Source: Anaerolineae bacterium
GTDB lineage: Bacteria > Chloroflexota > Anaerolineae > Anaerolineales > DRMV01
Length of the DNA: 56,926 nucleotides
Direction of reading: 5' to 3'
Assembly (NCBI GenBank): GCA_011176535.1
Contig: DUEP01000009.1
Span: forward strand, 1-56,926
Of the stretch, positions 1 through 9,584 are shown piece after piece. Below the pieces are notes generated by a model. The model did no database searches. It was not told the DNA's origin and saw nothing but the letters and a program-made list of their open reading frames with translations. A program made the translations under genes and the position numbers. Numbering within the stretch: position 1 is the stretch's first letter; the number at the start of each line of letters is the position of its first letter.

Positions 1-2
1 AC

Positions 3-173
3 ATCGCCGCCCGGGAACGCGTGCCCGTAGGACAACACCTCTACCCTGGGGAACGCATCGGGCACCCCTCCTGCGAAGGCGGCATCGCCACCGGCACCCA
101 TGTCCACCTGGCGCGCAAGTTCAACGGCAGTGGATCGCCGCCGACGGGGCGTTGCCCTTTTTGTCAGGGTTGA
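3..173 (+). pseudogene. C-terminal fragment of an M23-family peptidase, frameshifted
   Basis: The reading frame entering from the window edge carries the end of a peptidase M23 (LytM-like) domain: a GHPSC-EGG segment followed by GTHVHLARKFNG, which holds the HxH metal-binding motif. After FNG (base 128) the frame turns into an unrelated tail and stops at 171-173. Assuming one missing base at 128/129, the sequence continues as -WIAADGALPF-, the usual family continuation, until it reaches the insertion-sequence end near 185. I therefore see a one-base deletion (real or an assembly error) plus truncation by the mobile element. These enzymes cut cell-wall peptides outside the cell. The N-terminal part lies outside the window. 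Confidence 0.6.
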
Positions 174-182
174 GGTTTTTAA

Positions 183-1368
183 TTAGACGAGAGCGTTCGG
201 AAACCTCCTAAACATGGGCGAGTACCATACTGCGACGGCGGAGCCAATCCGGGCGTTGATAGCGCCGGGCCGCCGGGGCCACCGCCAGAACCGCAATGTG
301 CGTCAGCAAGACATCCTGGGTTACCCAAACTATGGTATAACCTTGAAAGTCCTTCAGCCCAAAGTGGCGCTTGAGCCGGGCAAAATGGCGTTCTATGGCA
401 CCCCGAGGACCCAAGACCGGCCGCCGCCATGGCCCGATGAAGAAAGGCGTGGTCCACTGCTGCTTTCCTCGTCGCCGAGGGTGGTAATCTACGGCCGGAT
501 GCGCGCCAACCCATTGGGTGACCACGCGGAAAAAGCGCCGGTCAAAGGAGGCGGCATCGGCATAGACTACCCAGGGCAGCAAGCGAAACAGGAGTGCTAC
601 CAGGCCAACCCACAGCAGCCCACCACGCTATCATGGGACATTGGCCGGGGTGACGGCCACAAAAATGAGGAAGCTGGGTGACCTGGCAAAGCCCCCATGC
701 ACCTTGGAGCCCCAAACGGCGCGCCGCCGGGCGTAGGTCACCCAGGCTGCGTCGGGGTCGTCCCGGCGCCAGGCTTGCAGCAAGGTGGAGTCCACCACCA
801 AGGCCGTTCCGGTGAGCACGCCCAAGCGGATGAGTTGGGCGGCCAAACCCAGAAAGAAGAACACCAAGGGCCACAGGCCCAGGGCTTGGCGGCGCGTCCG
901 GTGTGCCCCTGCTGTTCGGGCAGCCCCAGGGCCTGGGCCAGGGTGGCATCGGTGGCAACCCAGTCCACCATTTGACGATACGATTTGCGTCCCAGGGCCT
1001 GCACCACCGCCATCAGCAAGATGCTGGTATCGTGGTAAAGGCGCGGTTGGCCCCCCCGGCCCTTGGGGAAGGGCCCGGGGCCCGGTGCCGCAACCGCCGG
1101 GCCATGGACAAGGCCCAGGCCACACCTCGTGGGCATGAAGGACAGCCCATCCCCGGGCCGGGCCCAGACGCAAGCGCCCTTGGCGTTGAGCCACAGCCGG
1201 CAAAGCACCCTTGTTACCAAAGCGCGGCACGAGATGCGCGAAGAGATGGGCTATAATTGCTTTGCGCATTAGGCCACTCCAAGGTAGAGGGTTGTTCTCT
1301 TCAAATCCCCCATTTCCCCGGAGCGGTCAATTTTTTCTGGCGAGCAGTTTCCGAACGCTCTCGTCCAA
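183..1368. mobile_element. Decayed insertion sequence with perfect 19-bp terminal inverted repeats
   Basis: GACGAGAGCGTTCGGAAAC at 186-204 is exactly repeated in inverted orientation at 1347-1365, bounding an element of about 1.18 kb. Between the ends, the minus strand holds a broken DDE-type transposase. The size, single gene and short inverted ends fit IS4/IS5-type elements. No clear target-site duplication is visible (left flank ..TTTTTAATTA, right flank CAACATTT..). The element lies between a truncated M23 peptidase gene and a ferritin remnant, so it probably took part in breaking this locus. Confidence 0.75.
208..1269 (-). pseudogene. DDE transposase, multiply frameshifted
   Basis: Recognisable transposase segments lie in different minus-strand frames. 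An N-terminal part contains HDTSILLMAVVQALGRKSYR (near 980-1050). A middle part contains ALVVDSTLLQAW and FVAVTPANV, the first catalytic Asp region (near 640-830). A C-terminal part has AIERHFARLKRHFGLKDF followed by a conserved hydrophobic tail (208-430). At least two or three frame changes separate them, one of them just after the PANV segment near 630. No single frame gives a complete protein of the expected length of about 330-350 residues, so this copy is inactive unless the frameshifts are sequencing errors. Confidence 0.65.
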
Positions 1369-1481
1369 CATTTTTCCCGGCGAGAAAGGGTTGATCCCCT
1401 CCACACTACCCCAATTTCCCCCCGAAGCCTTGCGAAGGGCCGAGGGGGGAAAGGTGGGGATGTCCAGTCCGGCCGGCCTCC

Positions 1482-1867
1482 ATCCAGGAGTGTAAGAACA
1501 CGAAAAAGCCCTGATGCTCCATGTGGAGCGCCTGGCCGAGCGCATCCTTTTCCTCGGCGGCGAGGTCGAGATGACCGCTTCCGCACCGGTGAGCAAAATC
1601 CACGACCCGGCGGAAATGTTGACCAAGGCCCGCGAAATGGAAATCCAGGCCATTCGTGACTACAATACCTGGGCCCAGGAAGCCGCCGCCAACGCCGACT
1701 TGGGCACCAAGCAAATCTTCGAAGCCCTGATCAACGAAGAAGAAACCCACTACGGCCGGTTTGACACCGAGATGCAACACCTGGCCAAATTCGGTGCGAA
1801 CTACCTGGCCTTGCAGGCCATTGAGGGGAGCAAAACGCCTCCCGCAGCCGGAGGCCAGGGGACGTAA
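1482..1867 (+). pseudogene. Bacterioferritin-like protein, N-terminus lost and frameshifted
   Basis: The open frame from the ATG at 1514 gives 117 residues that match the second half of a bacterioferritin/ferritin-like four-helix bundle: HVERLAERILFLGG near the start and EEETHYGRFDTEM near residue 80, holding Glu and His ligands of the di-iron centre. Intact bacterioferritins have about 155-160 residues. In-frame codons just upstream (EHEKALM) are cut off by a TAA at 1493-1495. One extra base near 1495 would join them to IQECK in the adjacent frame, giving a family-like sequence. Upstream of 1480 no ferritin sequence is seen; the insertion sequence ends 110 bases earlier. It is probably a remnant, although the fragment could still be translated from 1514. 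Confidence 0.6.
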
Positions 1868-1913
1868 CCGCTTCTTTTGAAAGCCGCCCGTTCCCAAATC
1901 AACCTGTCCCCCC

Positions 1914-1946
1914 AAGGGCTGCCCAGCACCCCGGCAGCCCTTTTCC
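1914..1946 (+). terminator. Rho-independent terminator after the ferritin remnant
   Basis: GGGCTGCC (1916-1923) pairs with GGCAGCCC (1933-1940) around a 9-base loop and is followed by TTTT. It separates the ferritin remnant from the secA promoter. Confidence 0.65.
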
Positions 1947-1949
1947 CTG

Positions 1950-1958
1950 TGCTATAAT
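1950..1958 (+). promoter_or_regulatory. Extended -10 promoter for secA
   Basis: TGCTATAAT contains a perfect TATAAT at 1953-1958 with an upstream TG, 41 bases before the SecA start. No good -35 box is visible because the upstream bases belong to the terminator hairpin. The same extended -10 pattern recurs at 16127, 25708 and 50726. Confidence 0.5.
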
Positions 1959-1999
1959 CGGGGGCATCAAATCTCCGTTTCTTCCCGAGGGAAATCTCT

Positions 2000-4900
2000 A
2001 TGCTCAAAAGGTTGGTCAGACTCTTTGGGGGGGATCCCGTCAAACGTACCCTCCAGGCCTATCTTCCTTTGGTCGATCAAATTAACGCCTTAGAAACCAC
2101 CTTTGAAAAAGAATACAGCGACGCAGCCTTGCGGGCCAAAACAGTAGAGTTCCGCCGCCGGCTGGCCCAGGGCGAGACCTTAGACGACCTCCTGCCCGAG
2201 GCCTTCGCCGTGGTCCGCGAAGCATCCAAACGCACCATTGGGTTGCGCCACTATGATGTGCAGATTATCGGTGGCGCAGTGCTGCATCAGGGCAAAGTGG
2301 CCGAGATGAAAACCGGCGAAGGCAAAACGCTGGTGGCCACCTTGCCTCTGTACCTCAACGCCCTCACCCTGAACCCGGAATGGGTCGAACAGGCCCGCGA
2401 GCGGTGGGGCGACGATCCCGAAAAGTGGACCTTCGAACCGCTGGACGACATCCCCGTGGGACGCGGGGTGCATCTGGTGACGGTGAATGATTATTTGGCC
2501 CGCCGCGACGCTCGCTGGATGGCGCCCATCTACGATTTGCTGGGCCTCAGCGTGGGCGTGCTGCAAATGGCCTCGCGCACCGAAAACGGCAAGAAGGCCT
2601 TCCTCGTCGATTTGACGAAAACCTCCCCCCAGGAGGACCAGCACCAGTTGCGCATGGTGCCGCGCCAGGAAGCCTACAAAGCCGACATCGTGTACGGCAC
2701 CAACAGCGAGTTCGGCTTCGATTACCTCCGCGACAACATGGCCATGCGCTGGGAGGACAGGGTGCAGCGCGGGCATCATTACGCCATCATCGACGAGGTG
2801 GACAATGTGCTCATCGATGAGGCCCGCACCCCGCTCATCATCTCCGGCCCTGCCCAGGAAGCCGCCGAGTGGTATGTGCGCATGGCCCAAATCGTGCGCC
2901 GCCTCAAACCGGGCGAGGATGTGGAAATCAACGAACGCGACCGCACCGTCACCCTCACCGAAATCGGCGAGGCCAAGGTCGAAGACGCCCTGGGCATGCC
3001 CCTGCGGGATCCCGAACGACCGGAAGACCTCACCCCCGAGCAGGAGCAAATCTGGGGGTATCTGGAGCAAGCCCTCCGGGCCCAGTTCCTCTTCAAGAAA
3101 AACAAAGATTATATCGTCCAGGGCGGCAAGGTCATCATCGTGGACGAGTTCACCGGCCGTCTGATGCCCGGCCGACGCTGGTCCGACGGCCTGCACCAAG
3201 CCGTGGAAGCCAAGGAGGGGGTGCGCGTCCAGCCGGAGAACATCACCTACGCCACCATCACCATCCAGAACTACTTCCGCATGTACGAAAAACTGGCCGG
3301 TATGACCGGTACGGCCGCCACGGAGGCGGAAGAATTCCATAAAATCTACAACCTGGATGTGATGGTCATCCCCACCAACCTGGAGTACCTGGCCGCCCGG
3401 CCGGATACCGACCTCATCGCCCTGGAAGCCACCGACGAAGAAGGCTACCGCTACACTTACTACGCCGACAAGAACGACCCCGAGAAAAAGCCCCTCTACT
3501 GGAAGCGCAAAGACTACCCTGATGTCATCTACCGCACCGAGGAGGCCAAGTTTCGCGCCATCGCCTGGGAAATCCTGCGCTTCCATGTGCAGGGCCGCCC
3601 CATTTTGGTGGGCACCACCTCGGTGGAAAAATCGGAGCGTCTCTCCCGACGGCTCAACGCGGAAAACCTGCGCCGTCTGGCCTTGATCATGCTCTTGCGC
3701 GACGCCTTCCTGCGGCAGGGGGATCGGGAGGAAGGACGCCAATATCCCGAACTGGAACCGCTGTACCGTCCTCTGGACAAATTGAGCATGGGCGAACTGC
3801 GCAATTACGCCCGCCAATGGGGCATCTCGGCCAACCCCGAAAAAGAGGACAACCTGGAGCGGCTGCGAGACCTGCTGCTGCCCACTCCCACGGAACAAAG
3901 CCGCTGGGAGGAGGTCAAACCCCGGCTCATTCAGGCGCTCCGCGCGGGCATTTCCCATCATGTGCTCAACGCGCGCAAACACGCCGAGGAAAGCCAGATC
4001 ATCGCGGGCGCCGGTGCCTTTGGCGCGGTGACCATCGCCACCAACATGGCCGGTCGCGGTGTGGACATCAAACTGGGCGGCGAACTGGCCGAGGAGGTGC
4101 TCACCGCGGTCAACCGGGTGCTCAAGCGGGCGGGGTACGCCGACCCGTACGACATGCGCCTGGAAGAGCGCTACCAGGCCCTGAAGGAACTCGCTTCTGA
4201 GCAGTACGGCATCTACGAAGCCGAGGTCCGCCATTTTCTGCAGTACATGGACGACATGCGTCGGGTGCGGGAGGTCGGCGGTCTGCATGTCATCGGCTCC
4301 GAACGCCACGAATCGCGGCGTATCGACAACCAGTTGCGCGGTCGCGCCGCCCGCCAGGGGGACCCCGGTTCCTCGCGCTTTTTCCTTTCCCTGGAAGACG
4401 AACTAGTGCGCCTCTTCGGCGGTCAGACTTTGGAAAATGTCATGGCCCGCCTGCAGGTGGACGAACTGACGCCCCTGGAGCACGGGTTGGTCAACCGCCT
4501 CATCGAACAGGCCCAGACCCGGGTGGAGGGCGCCAACTTCGACATGCGCAAACACCTGCTGGAATACGACGATGTGCTCAACCAGCAGCGGGCCAAAATC
4601 TACGCCCAACGGGACCGCGTCTTCCTCAAAGACGACCTCACCGAAGATGTCAACGCCTTGCTGGAGGAGGAAATCCGCCAGCGGGTGGCCGAGGTGGTCG
4701 CCGAGCCGGAGGGCGCCTGGCGCCTGCTGGCCTACCTGGAGCAAATCCAGCCCACCCTTTCAGCCGGGCCGCGCCTCTACCCCTCCTACACCATGTACCT
4801 CCTGCTGGAAGAAATCCCACCGGAGGCCCGCCAGGACGAGGCGCGTTTGCGTCAGGCCCTCCTGGATGTGGCCCGGCGCGCCATGGAAGCCGAACACGGC

Positions 4901-6202
4901 CACCTGCGCACCTGGACCGAAAACCTGATCGCCACTCTGGACGAACACCTGGACAACCTGCTGCGCGAACGGGAGGAGGCGCTGGACACCTTCCTCGAGG
5001 GGTTGTCGCTGAGCGAGTCCTTCCCGCGCCGGGAAGAGGTGCAGCAGGAACTCCAAAGCATCCTGCAAATCCCTGTGGCGCTGAAACCCGCCGAATGGCA
5101 GGCCCTGCAGGAGGACCCCTGGAGCATCAAAGAGGACTTGTTGGCCGAACTGGAAGCCTACGGCGTCGAGCGCAACCTCAAGCGGGCCCTGACCACCTTG
5201 CAGCGGATAAGCGGTACCGAACTGGCCCCTGCTGGAACGCTCTTACGCCGCATGGAAGAGGAGGACCTCACCTGGGGCGAGGTGGTGTTGCAGACCCTGG
5301 ACACCGTCCTGGCGCGGCGTGCCGAGCGGCTCTTCGGCCCCGCCGGGAGCATCCCTGCCGATCTGGACCTGGAACTGAAGCATCTGCTGCGGGAACGCCC
5401 ACCGCTGAGCGCCACGCCGGCCACGGATGCAGAAATCCTGGTGCTGCTCGGTCGCCTGCAAGAAGGCCGGCAAACCACTTTCGACCGCAAGACACATCGG
5501 GCCATCAAAGTGGCCACCACCCGGCTGCGCTACCTTTACCTGGCCGCCACTCTGCTGGATGTCCAGGACGCTGAGGCCGTGGCCGAGGAGGTGCTGGAAC
5601 ACCTGCAGGAGGCCCAAACCTTTCGCCAGGAGGCGCTGGGGGCCGAGGAATGGGCCCGACTCAAAGAGGTGCCCTCCCGCCTGCTACCCCCAAAAACTCA
5701 GCGTGGGCTACGCCAGGCCCTGGGCGACGACACCTTGCAAGCCCACTGGGACACCCCCCTGGGCGTGTTCCCCGAGCCGTTGCACCAGCCCCTGGTGCAG
5801 GAGTTGGGGCGTCAGGTGCTCACCGAAATCTACCGCGCCCTGCTCCTCCACAGCATCACCAACGCCTGGGTGGAGTTCCTGACCCGCATGGAGGCCCTGC
5901 GCGTCTCCATCGGTCTGGAAGCCTACGCCCAGCGGGATCCCCTGGTGCAGTACAAGGCCAAAGCGTTCGAGGAGTACGAACGCCTGATCCGCGAAATCCG
6001 GGCCGGTGTGGTGAATCACCTATTCACCTACCGCCCCGCCGGGGTGCAGATTCAAGCCCCAGGCCGAGGAGAGACGGCCAGCGAAGCGACCCAGACCGAA
6101 GAGCCTGCCCCCGCCTCGGAGGGGAGCAGCGCCCCGGCCCCAACAACGGCCTCTTCCGGTGGCAAGAAAAAGCGTCGCCGACGCCGCCGAAAGAAAAAAT
6201 AA
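2000..6202 (+). CDS. secA: Preprotein translocase ATPase SecA, unusually long
   Basis: SecA is the motor that pushes unfolded preproteins through SecYEG. The Walker A motif MKTGEGKT lies near residue 103, [19 protein letters not shown] near 266, the [12 protein letters not shown] region near 155, and [20 protein letters not shown] near 760. All motor domains are present. At 1400 residues it is far longer than the usual 800-950. Extra sequence includes about 35 residues near 130-155, about 100 residues between the TTSVEKSE and [10 protein letters not shown] motifs (about 550-650), and about 350 residues of mostly helical C-terminal extension. It ends in a Lys/Arg tail and has no C-terminal Cys-rich SEC-C metal motif. 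The start is the ATG at 2000. A DsbA-like gene follows 15 bases after the stop, so the two may be co-transcribed. Confidence 0.97.
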   Translation: MLKRLVRLFGGDPVKRTLQAYLPLVDQINALETTFEKEYSDAALRAKTVEFRRRLAQGETLDDLLPEAFAVVREASKRTIGLRHYDVQIIGGAVLHQGKVAEMKTGEGKTLVATLPLYLNALTLNPEWVEQARERWGDDPEKWTFEPLDDIPVGRGVHLVTVNDYLARRDARWMAPIYDLLGLSVGVLQMASRTENGKKAFLVDLTKTSPQEDQHQLRMVPRQEAYKADIVYGTNSEFGFDYLRDNMAMRWEDRVQRGHHYAIIDEVDNVLIDEARTPLIISGPAQEAAEWYVRMAQIVRRLKPGEDVEINERDRTVTLTEIGEAKVEDALGMPLRDPERPEDLTPEQEQIWGYLEQALRAQFLFKKNKDYIVQGGKVIIVDEFTGRLMPGRRWSDGLHQAVEAKEGVRVQPENITYATITIQNYFRMYEKLAGMTGTAATEAEEFHKIYNLDVMVIPTNLEYLAARPDTDLIALEATDEEGYRYTYYADKNDPEKKPLYWKRKDYPDVIYRTEEAKFRAIAWEILRFHVQGRPILVGTTSVEKSERLSRRLNAENLRRLALIMLLRDAFLRQGDREEGRQYPELEPLYRPLDKLSMGELRNYARQWGISANPEKEDNLERLRDLLLPTPTEQSRWEEVKPRLIQALRAGISHHVLNARKHAEESQIIAGAGAFGAVTIATNMAGRGVDIKLGGELAEEVLTAVNRVLKRAGYADPYDMRLEERYQALKELASEQYGIYEAEVRHFLQYMDDMRRVREVGGLHVIGSERHESRRIDNQLRGRAARQGDPGSSRFFLSLEDELVRLFGGQTLENVMARLQVDELTPLEHGLVNRLIEQAQTRVEGANFDMRKHLLEYDDVLNQQRAKIYAQRDRVFLKDDLTEDVNALLEEEIRQRVAEVVAEPEGAWRLLAYLEQIQPTLSAGPRLYPSYTMYLLLEEIPPEARQDEARLRQALLDVARRAMEAEHGHLRTWTENLIATLDEHLDNLLREREEALDTFLEGLSLSESFPRREEVQQELQSILQIPVALKPAEWQALQEDPWSIKEDLLAELEAYGVERNLKRALTTLQRISGTELAPAGTLLRRMEEEDLTWGEVVLQTLDTVLARRAERLFGPAGSIPADLDLELKHLLRERPPLSATPATDAEILVLLGRLQEGRQTTFDRKTHRAIKVATTRLRYLYLAATLLDVQDAEAVAEEVLEHLQEAQTFRQEALGAEEWARLKEVPSRLLPPKTQRGLRQALGDDTLQAHWDTPLGVFPEPLHQPLVQELGRQVLTEIYRALLLHSITNAWVEFLTRMEALRVSIGLEAYAQRDPLVQYKAKAFEEYERLIREIRAGVVNHLFTYRPAGVQIQAPGRGETASEATQTEEPAPASEGSSAPAPTTASSGGKKKRRRRRRKKK

Positions 6203-6217
6203 ATTTCAGGAGAGATC

Positions 6218-6955
6218 ATGGTTCGCAAAAAGGTGCACCCTGTATCCACGCCGCGTCCCCAGACGCGTTTCTCCCCCGGCTGGGTGGCCAGCCTCCTGGT
6301 CGCCCTGCTGGTGGGCCTGTTCGCCGGGTATCACTGGGGATACACCAACGCCAGGCAACAGCAAGCCGCTGCGGTCACGCCGCCGCCCAGCCGGGCCAAC
6401 GCCGTCCCGGCGAACAACGAGCCCCAGCGCTTCGAGGTCTCGGCCGACGACGACCCCGCCCGCGGGTCGGAAGACGCGCCGGTGGTCATCATCGAGTTCT
6501 CGGATTACCAGTGTCCCTTCTGCCGCCGCTTCCGCCAGCAAACCTTTGACCGCCTTTTCGAAACCTATGGCGACCAGATTCGCTTTGTCTATCGTGACTT
6601 TCCGCTGACGCAAATCCATCCCGAGGCGGTGAACGCCGCCATTGCCGCCAACTGCGCCGGGGAACAGGGGCAGTACTGGGCCTATCACGACAAACTTTTC
6701 GAGCAGGCCCAGGGATTGAGCCACGAGGCCTACCTGGCTTACGCTAAGGAACTGGGGCTGGATATGGAAGCCTTCCAGGCCTGCCTGCAGGACCCGGCTC
6801 AGGAGAAGGAAGTGCTGGCCGACTGGGATGCCGGTGTCCAACTGGGCGTTACCGGAACCCCCACCTTTTTTATCAACGGGATCCCGGTGGTGGGTGCCCA
6901 GCCCTTTGAAGTGTTTCAGCAGATCATCGACCAGGAATTGCAGAAGTCCCCTTGA
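6218..6955 (+). CDS. DsbA-family thioredoxin-fold protein, membrane-anchored
   Basis: This 245-residue protein has a basic N-terminus and one hydrophobic segment (about 21-40), a Pro/Ala-rich linker, then a DsbA-like thioredoxin domain. CPFC (Cys99, Cys102) is the redox site, preceded by EFSDYQ. The cis-Pro loop GTPTFFING lies near residue 212. Such proteins act outside the membrane as thiol oxidases or disulfide isomerases on exported proteins, which suits a position directly after secA (15-base gap, AGGAGA ribosome site). The anchor has no lipobox cysteine. A dedicated role, such as partnering a VKOR-type enzyme, cannot be judged from this window. Confidence 0.9.
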   Translation: MVRKKVHPVSTPRPQTRFSPGWVASLLVALLVGLFAGYHWGYTNARQQQAAAVTPPPSRANAVPANNEPQRFEVSADDDPARGSEDAPVVIIEFSDYQCPFCRRFRQQTFDRLFETYGDQIRFVYRDFPLTQIHPEAVNAAIAANCAGEQGQYWAYHDKLFEQAQGLSHEAYLAYAKELGLDMEAFQACLQDPAQEKEVLADWDAGVQLGVTGTPTFFINGIPVVGAQPFEVFQQIIDQELQKSP

Positions 6956-7007
6956 GGGGGGCGCCCCCCATGGGCCGAGAACGGCCCCCTGAGTCCGGCC
7001 CAACGAA

Positions 7008-7040
7008 CAACCCCCGGAGGCGGTCGCCTTCCGGGGGTTG
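7008..7040. terminator. Bidirectional terminator between DsbA-like gene and methyltransferase
   Basis: AACCCCCGGAGGCG and CGCCTTCCGGGGGTT form a long GC-rich hairpin with a one-base bulge, located exactly between two convergent genes. It may end transcription from both sides. Confidence 0.7.
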
Positions 7041-7043
7041 CGT

Positions 7044-7959
7044 TTACCGCCGGGGAGCGGTGAGTGGTTCCTTGAAGTCGTACAGACCATCCCGCACGGT
7101 CCAGATTGCGCCGCAGGCCGTGCAGGGCAAACGGTCCCCCTCCTGGTGCAGAGGCTGGCCACAATGCGGGCAGCGGAAGAACGCGCCCTCACGGGCAACC
7201 GGGGTGTCGCCCACGGCGCGGGCGCGTAGGAACACCGAGGGGGTCAGTTGCCACCAGTCGCCGGTGTATTGGGCCAGGGCGTCCAGGTTCACCAGCACGA
7301 CCAGCGGCACCAGGCGCTTGAGCAGGCCGAGGCGGAAGTGCGAGACGGTCAGCCGACGCTCGACGGCAAACCCGACCTCGGCCAGCCAGGCCTCCACCTG
7401 CCGGGGGTGAAAGTCGAAGTTGAGGGGGGCAAATTCCACGGGATCGAGGGTGAAGGGATTCCAATTCTGGCGGCGCAGCCACCAGCGCAGGATGGCCTTG
7501 AGATTTCGCTTGTTGGCGAACTCCAGGATGAAGGTACCCTGGGGACGCAAAACCCGCCGCACCTCGGCCAGCACCCGCGGGGCATCGGCCATGTGGTGCA
7601 ACACGCGGATCATGGCGGCCGCATCGAACAGGCCGTCCATAAAGGGCATGGTGTAAGCGTTGGCGGCCACATAGAGATAGCGTCCCTCGCTCCCCAGACG
7701 CTCCTGCGCCTGGCGCAACATGGTGCGCGAGTAATCCAGGAGCACCACCCGTCGAAAGTGCCGGTAGCGCGGGGTGTTGCGCCCGGCCCCGGCCCCTACT
7801 TCCAGCAGCCACTCACCCCCCTGGCCCCGGAGCAAGCGGCGCAAGGCGATGGCCTCGACCCGGTCCTCATAGGCCCGGTTGGCCTGCTCCCAAAAGCGGC
7901 GCTGATAATCCGAGCCTTCGTAATCGCAGACCGGGGGCAAATCCGCCGGGGACGCAGGT

Positions 7960-7970
<11 letters not shown>
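7044..7970 (-). CDS. SAM-dependent methyltransferase with C-terminal zinc ribbon
   Basis: The class I methyltransferase motif [11 protein letters not shown], lies near residue 55, with IRVLHHM (motif III/IV region) downstream. The C-terminus has two CxxC pairs (CPHC near 267, CTAC near 284), a Trm112/YcaR-like zinc ribbon often fused to ubiquinone-type or carbohydrate-acting methyltransferases. The start used is the ATG at 7970, giving 308 residues and overlapping the end of ugd by 11 bases, which suggests translational coupling. A longer reading upstream would sit entirely within ugd. As the last gene of the polysaccharide cluster it may methylate a sugar, lipid or precursor, but the substrate is unknown. 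Confidence 0.8.
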
Positions 7971-9345
<1,375 letters not shown>

Positions 9346-9372
9346 CTCGCTCTCCTTCGCTTAGAGATGAGG

Positions 9373-9389
9373 TTTTGTGCAACACAAAA
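9373..9389. promoter_or_regulatory. 17-bp palindrome upstream of ugd
   Basis: TTTTGTG-CAA-CACAAAA is a perfect 7-bp inverted repeat with a 3-base spacer, 28 bases upstream of the ugd start, in a 239-base gap between the bcsA-like gene and ugd. It is AT-rich in a GC-rich setting, as many operators are. The rest of the gap (9390-9584) shows only a tandem pair of the 10-mer ACACCTATCC at 9571-9590, next to the bcsA-like stop. No strong -10/-35 pair was identified. Confidence 0.4.
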
Positions 9390-9584
9390 GCGGCCCCGCC
9401 ACTGGCGTGCGCTGTGCGCGGAGGCCCCATCGGTGCACCGATCCCTCGCTGAGAAGAAACCCCTTGCGGTAGCCACCCGGCCCATTGACAGCGTTCCTCT
9501 CCTCGATGTTCCCCAACGCAACGGGCGACGACCGCCGCCAAATGATACCACAAGCCCGCTGAAGACACCCACACCTATCCACAC

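Noticed and set aside
1299-1312. TTCAAATCCCC resembling a tRNA T-arm
   Set aside because: No matching acceptor, D-arm or anticodon stem in the surrounding bases; it lies in the right part of the insertion sequence.
1328-1385. Imperfect direct repeat (CAATTTTTTCTGGCGAG and CAACATTTTTCCCGGCGAG) around the right IS end as a target duplication
   Set aside because: The two copies flank only one end of the element and no copy is found at the left end near 180, so it cannot be the insertion target duplication.
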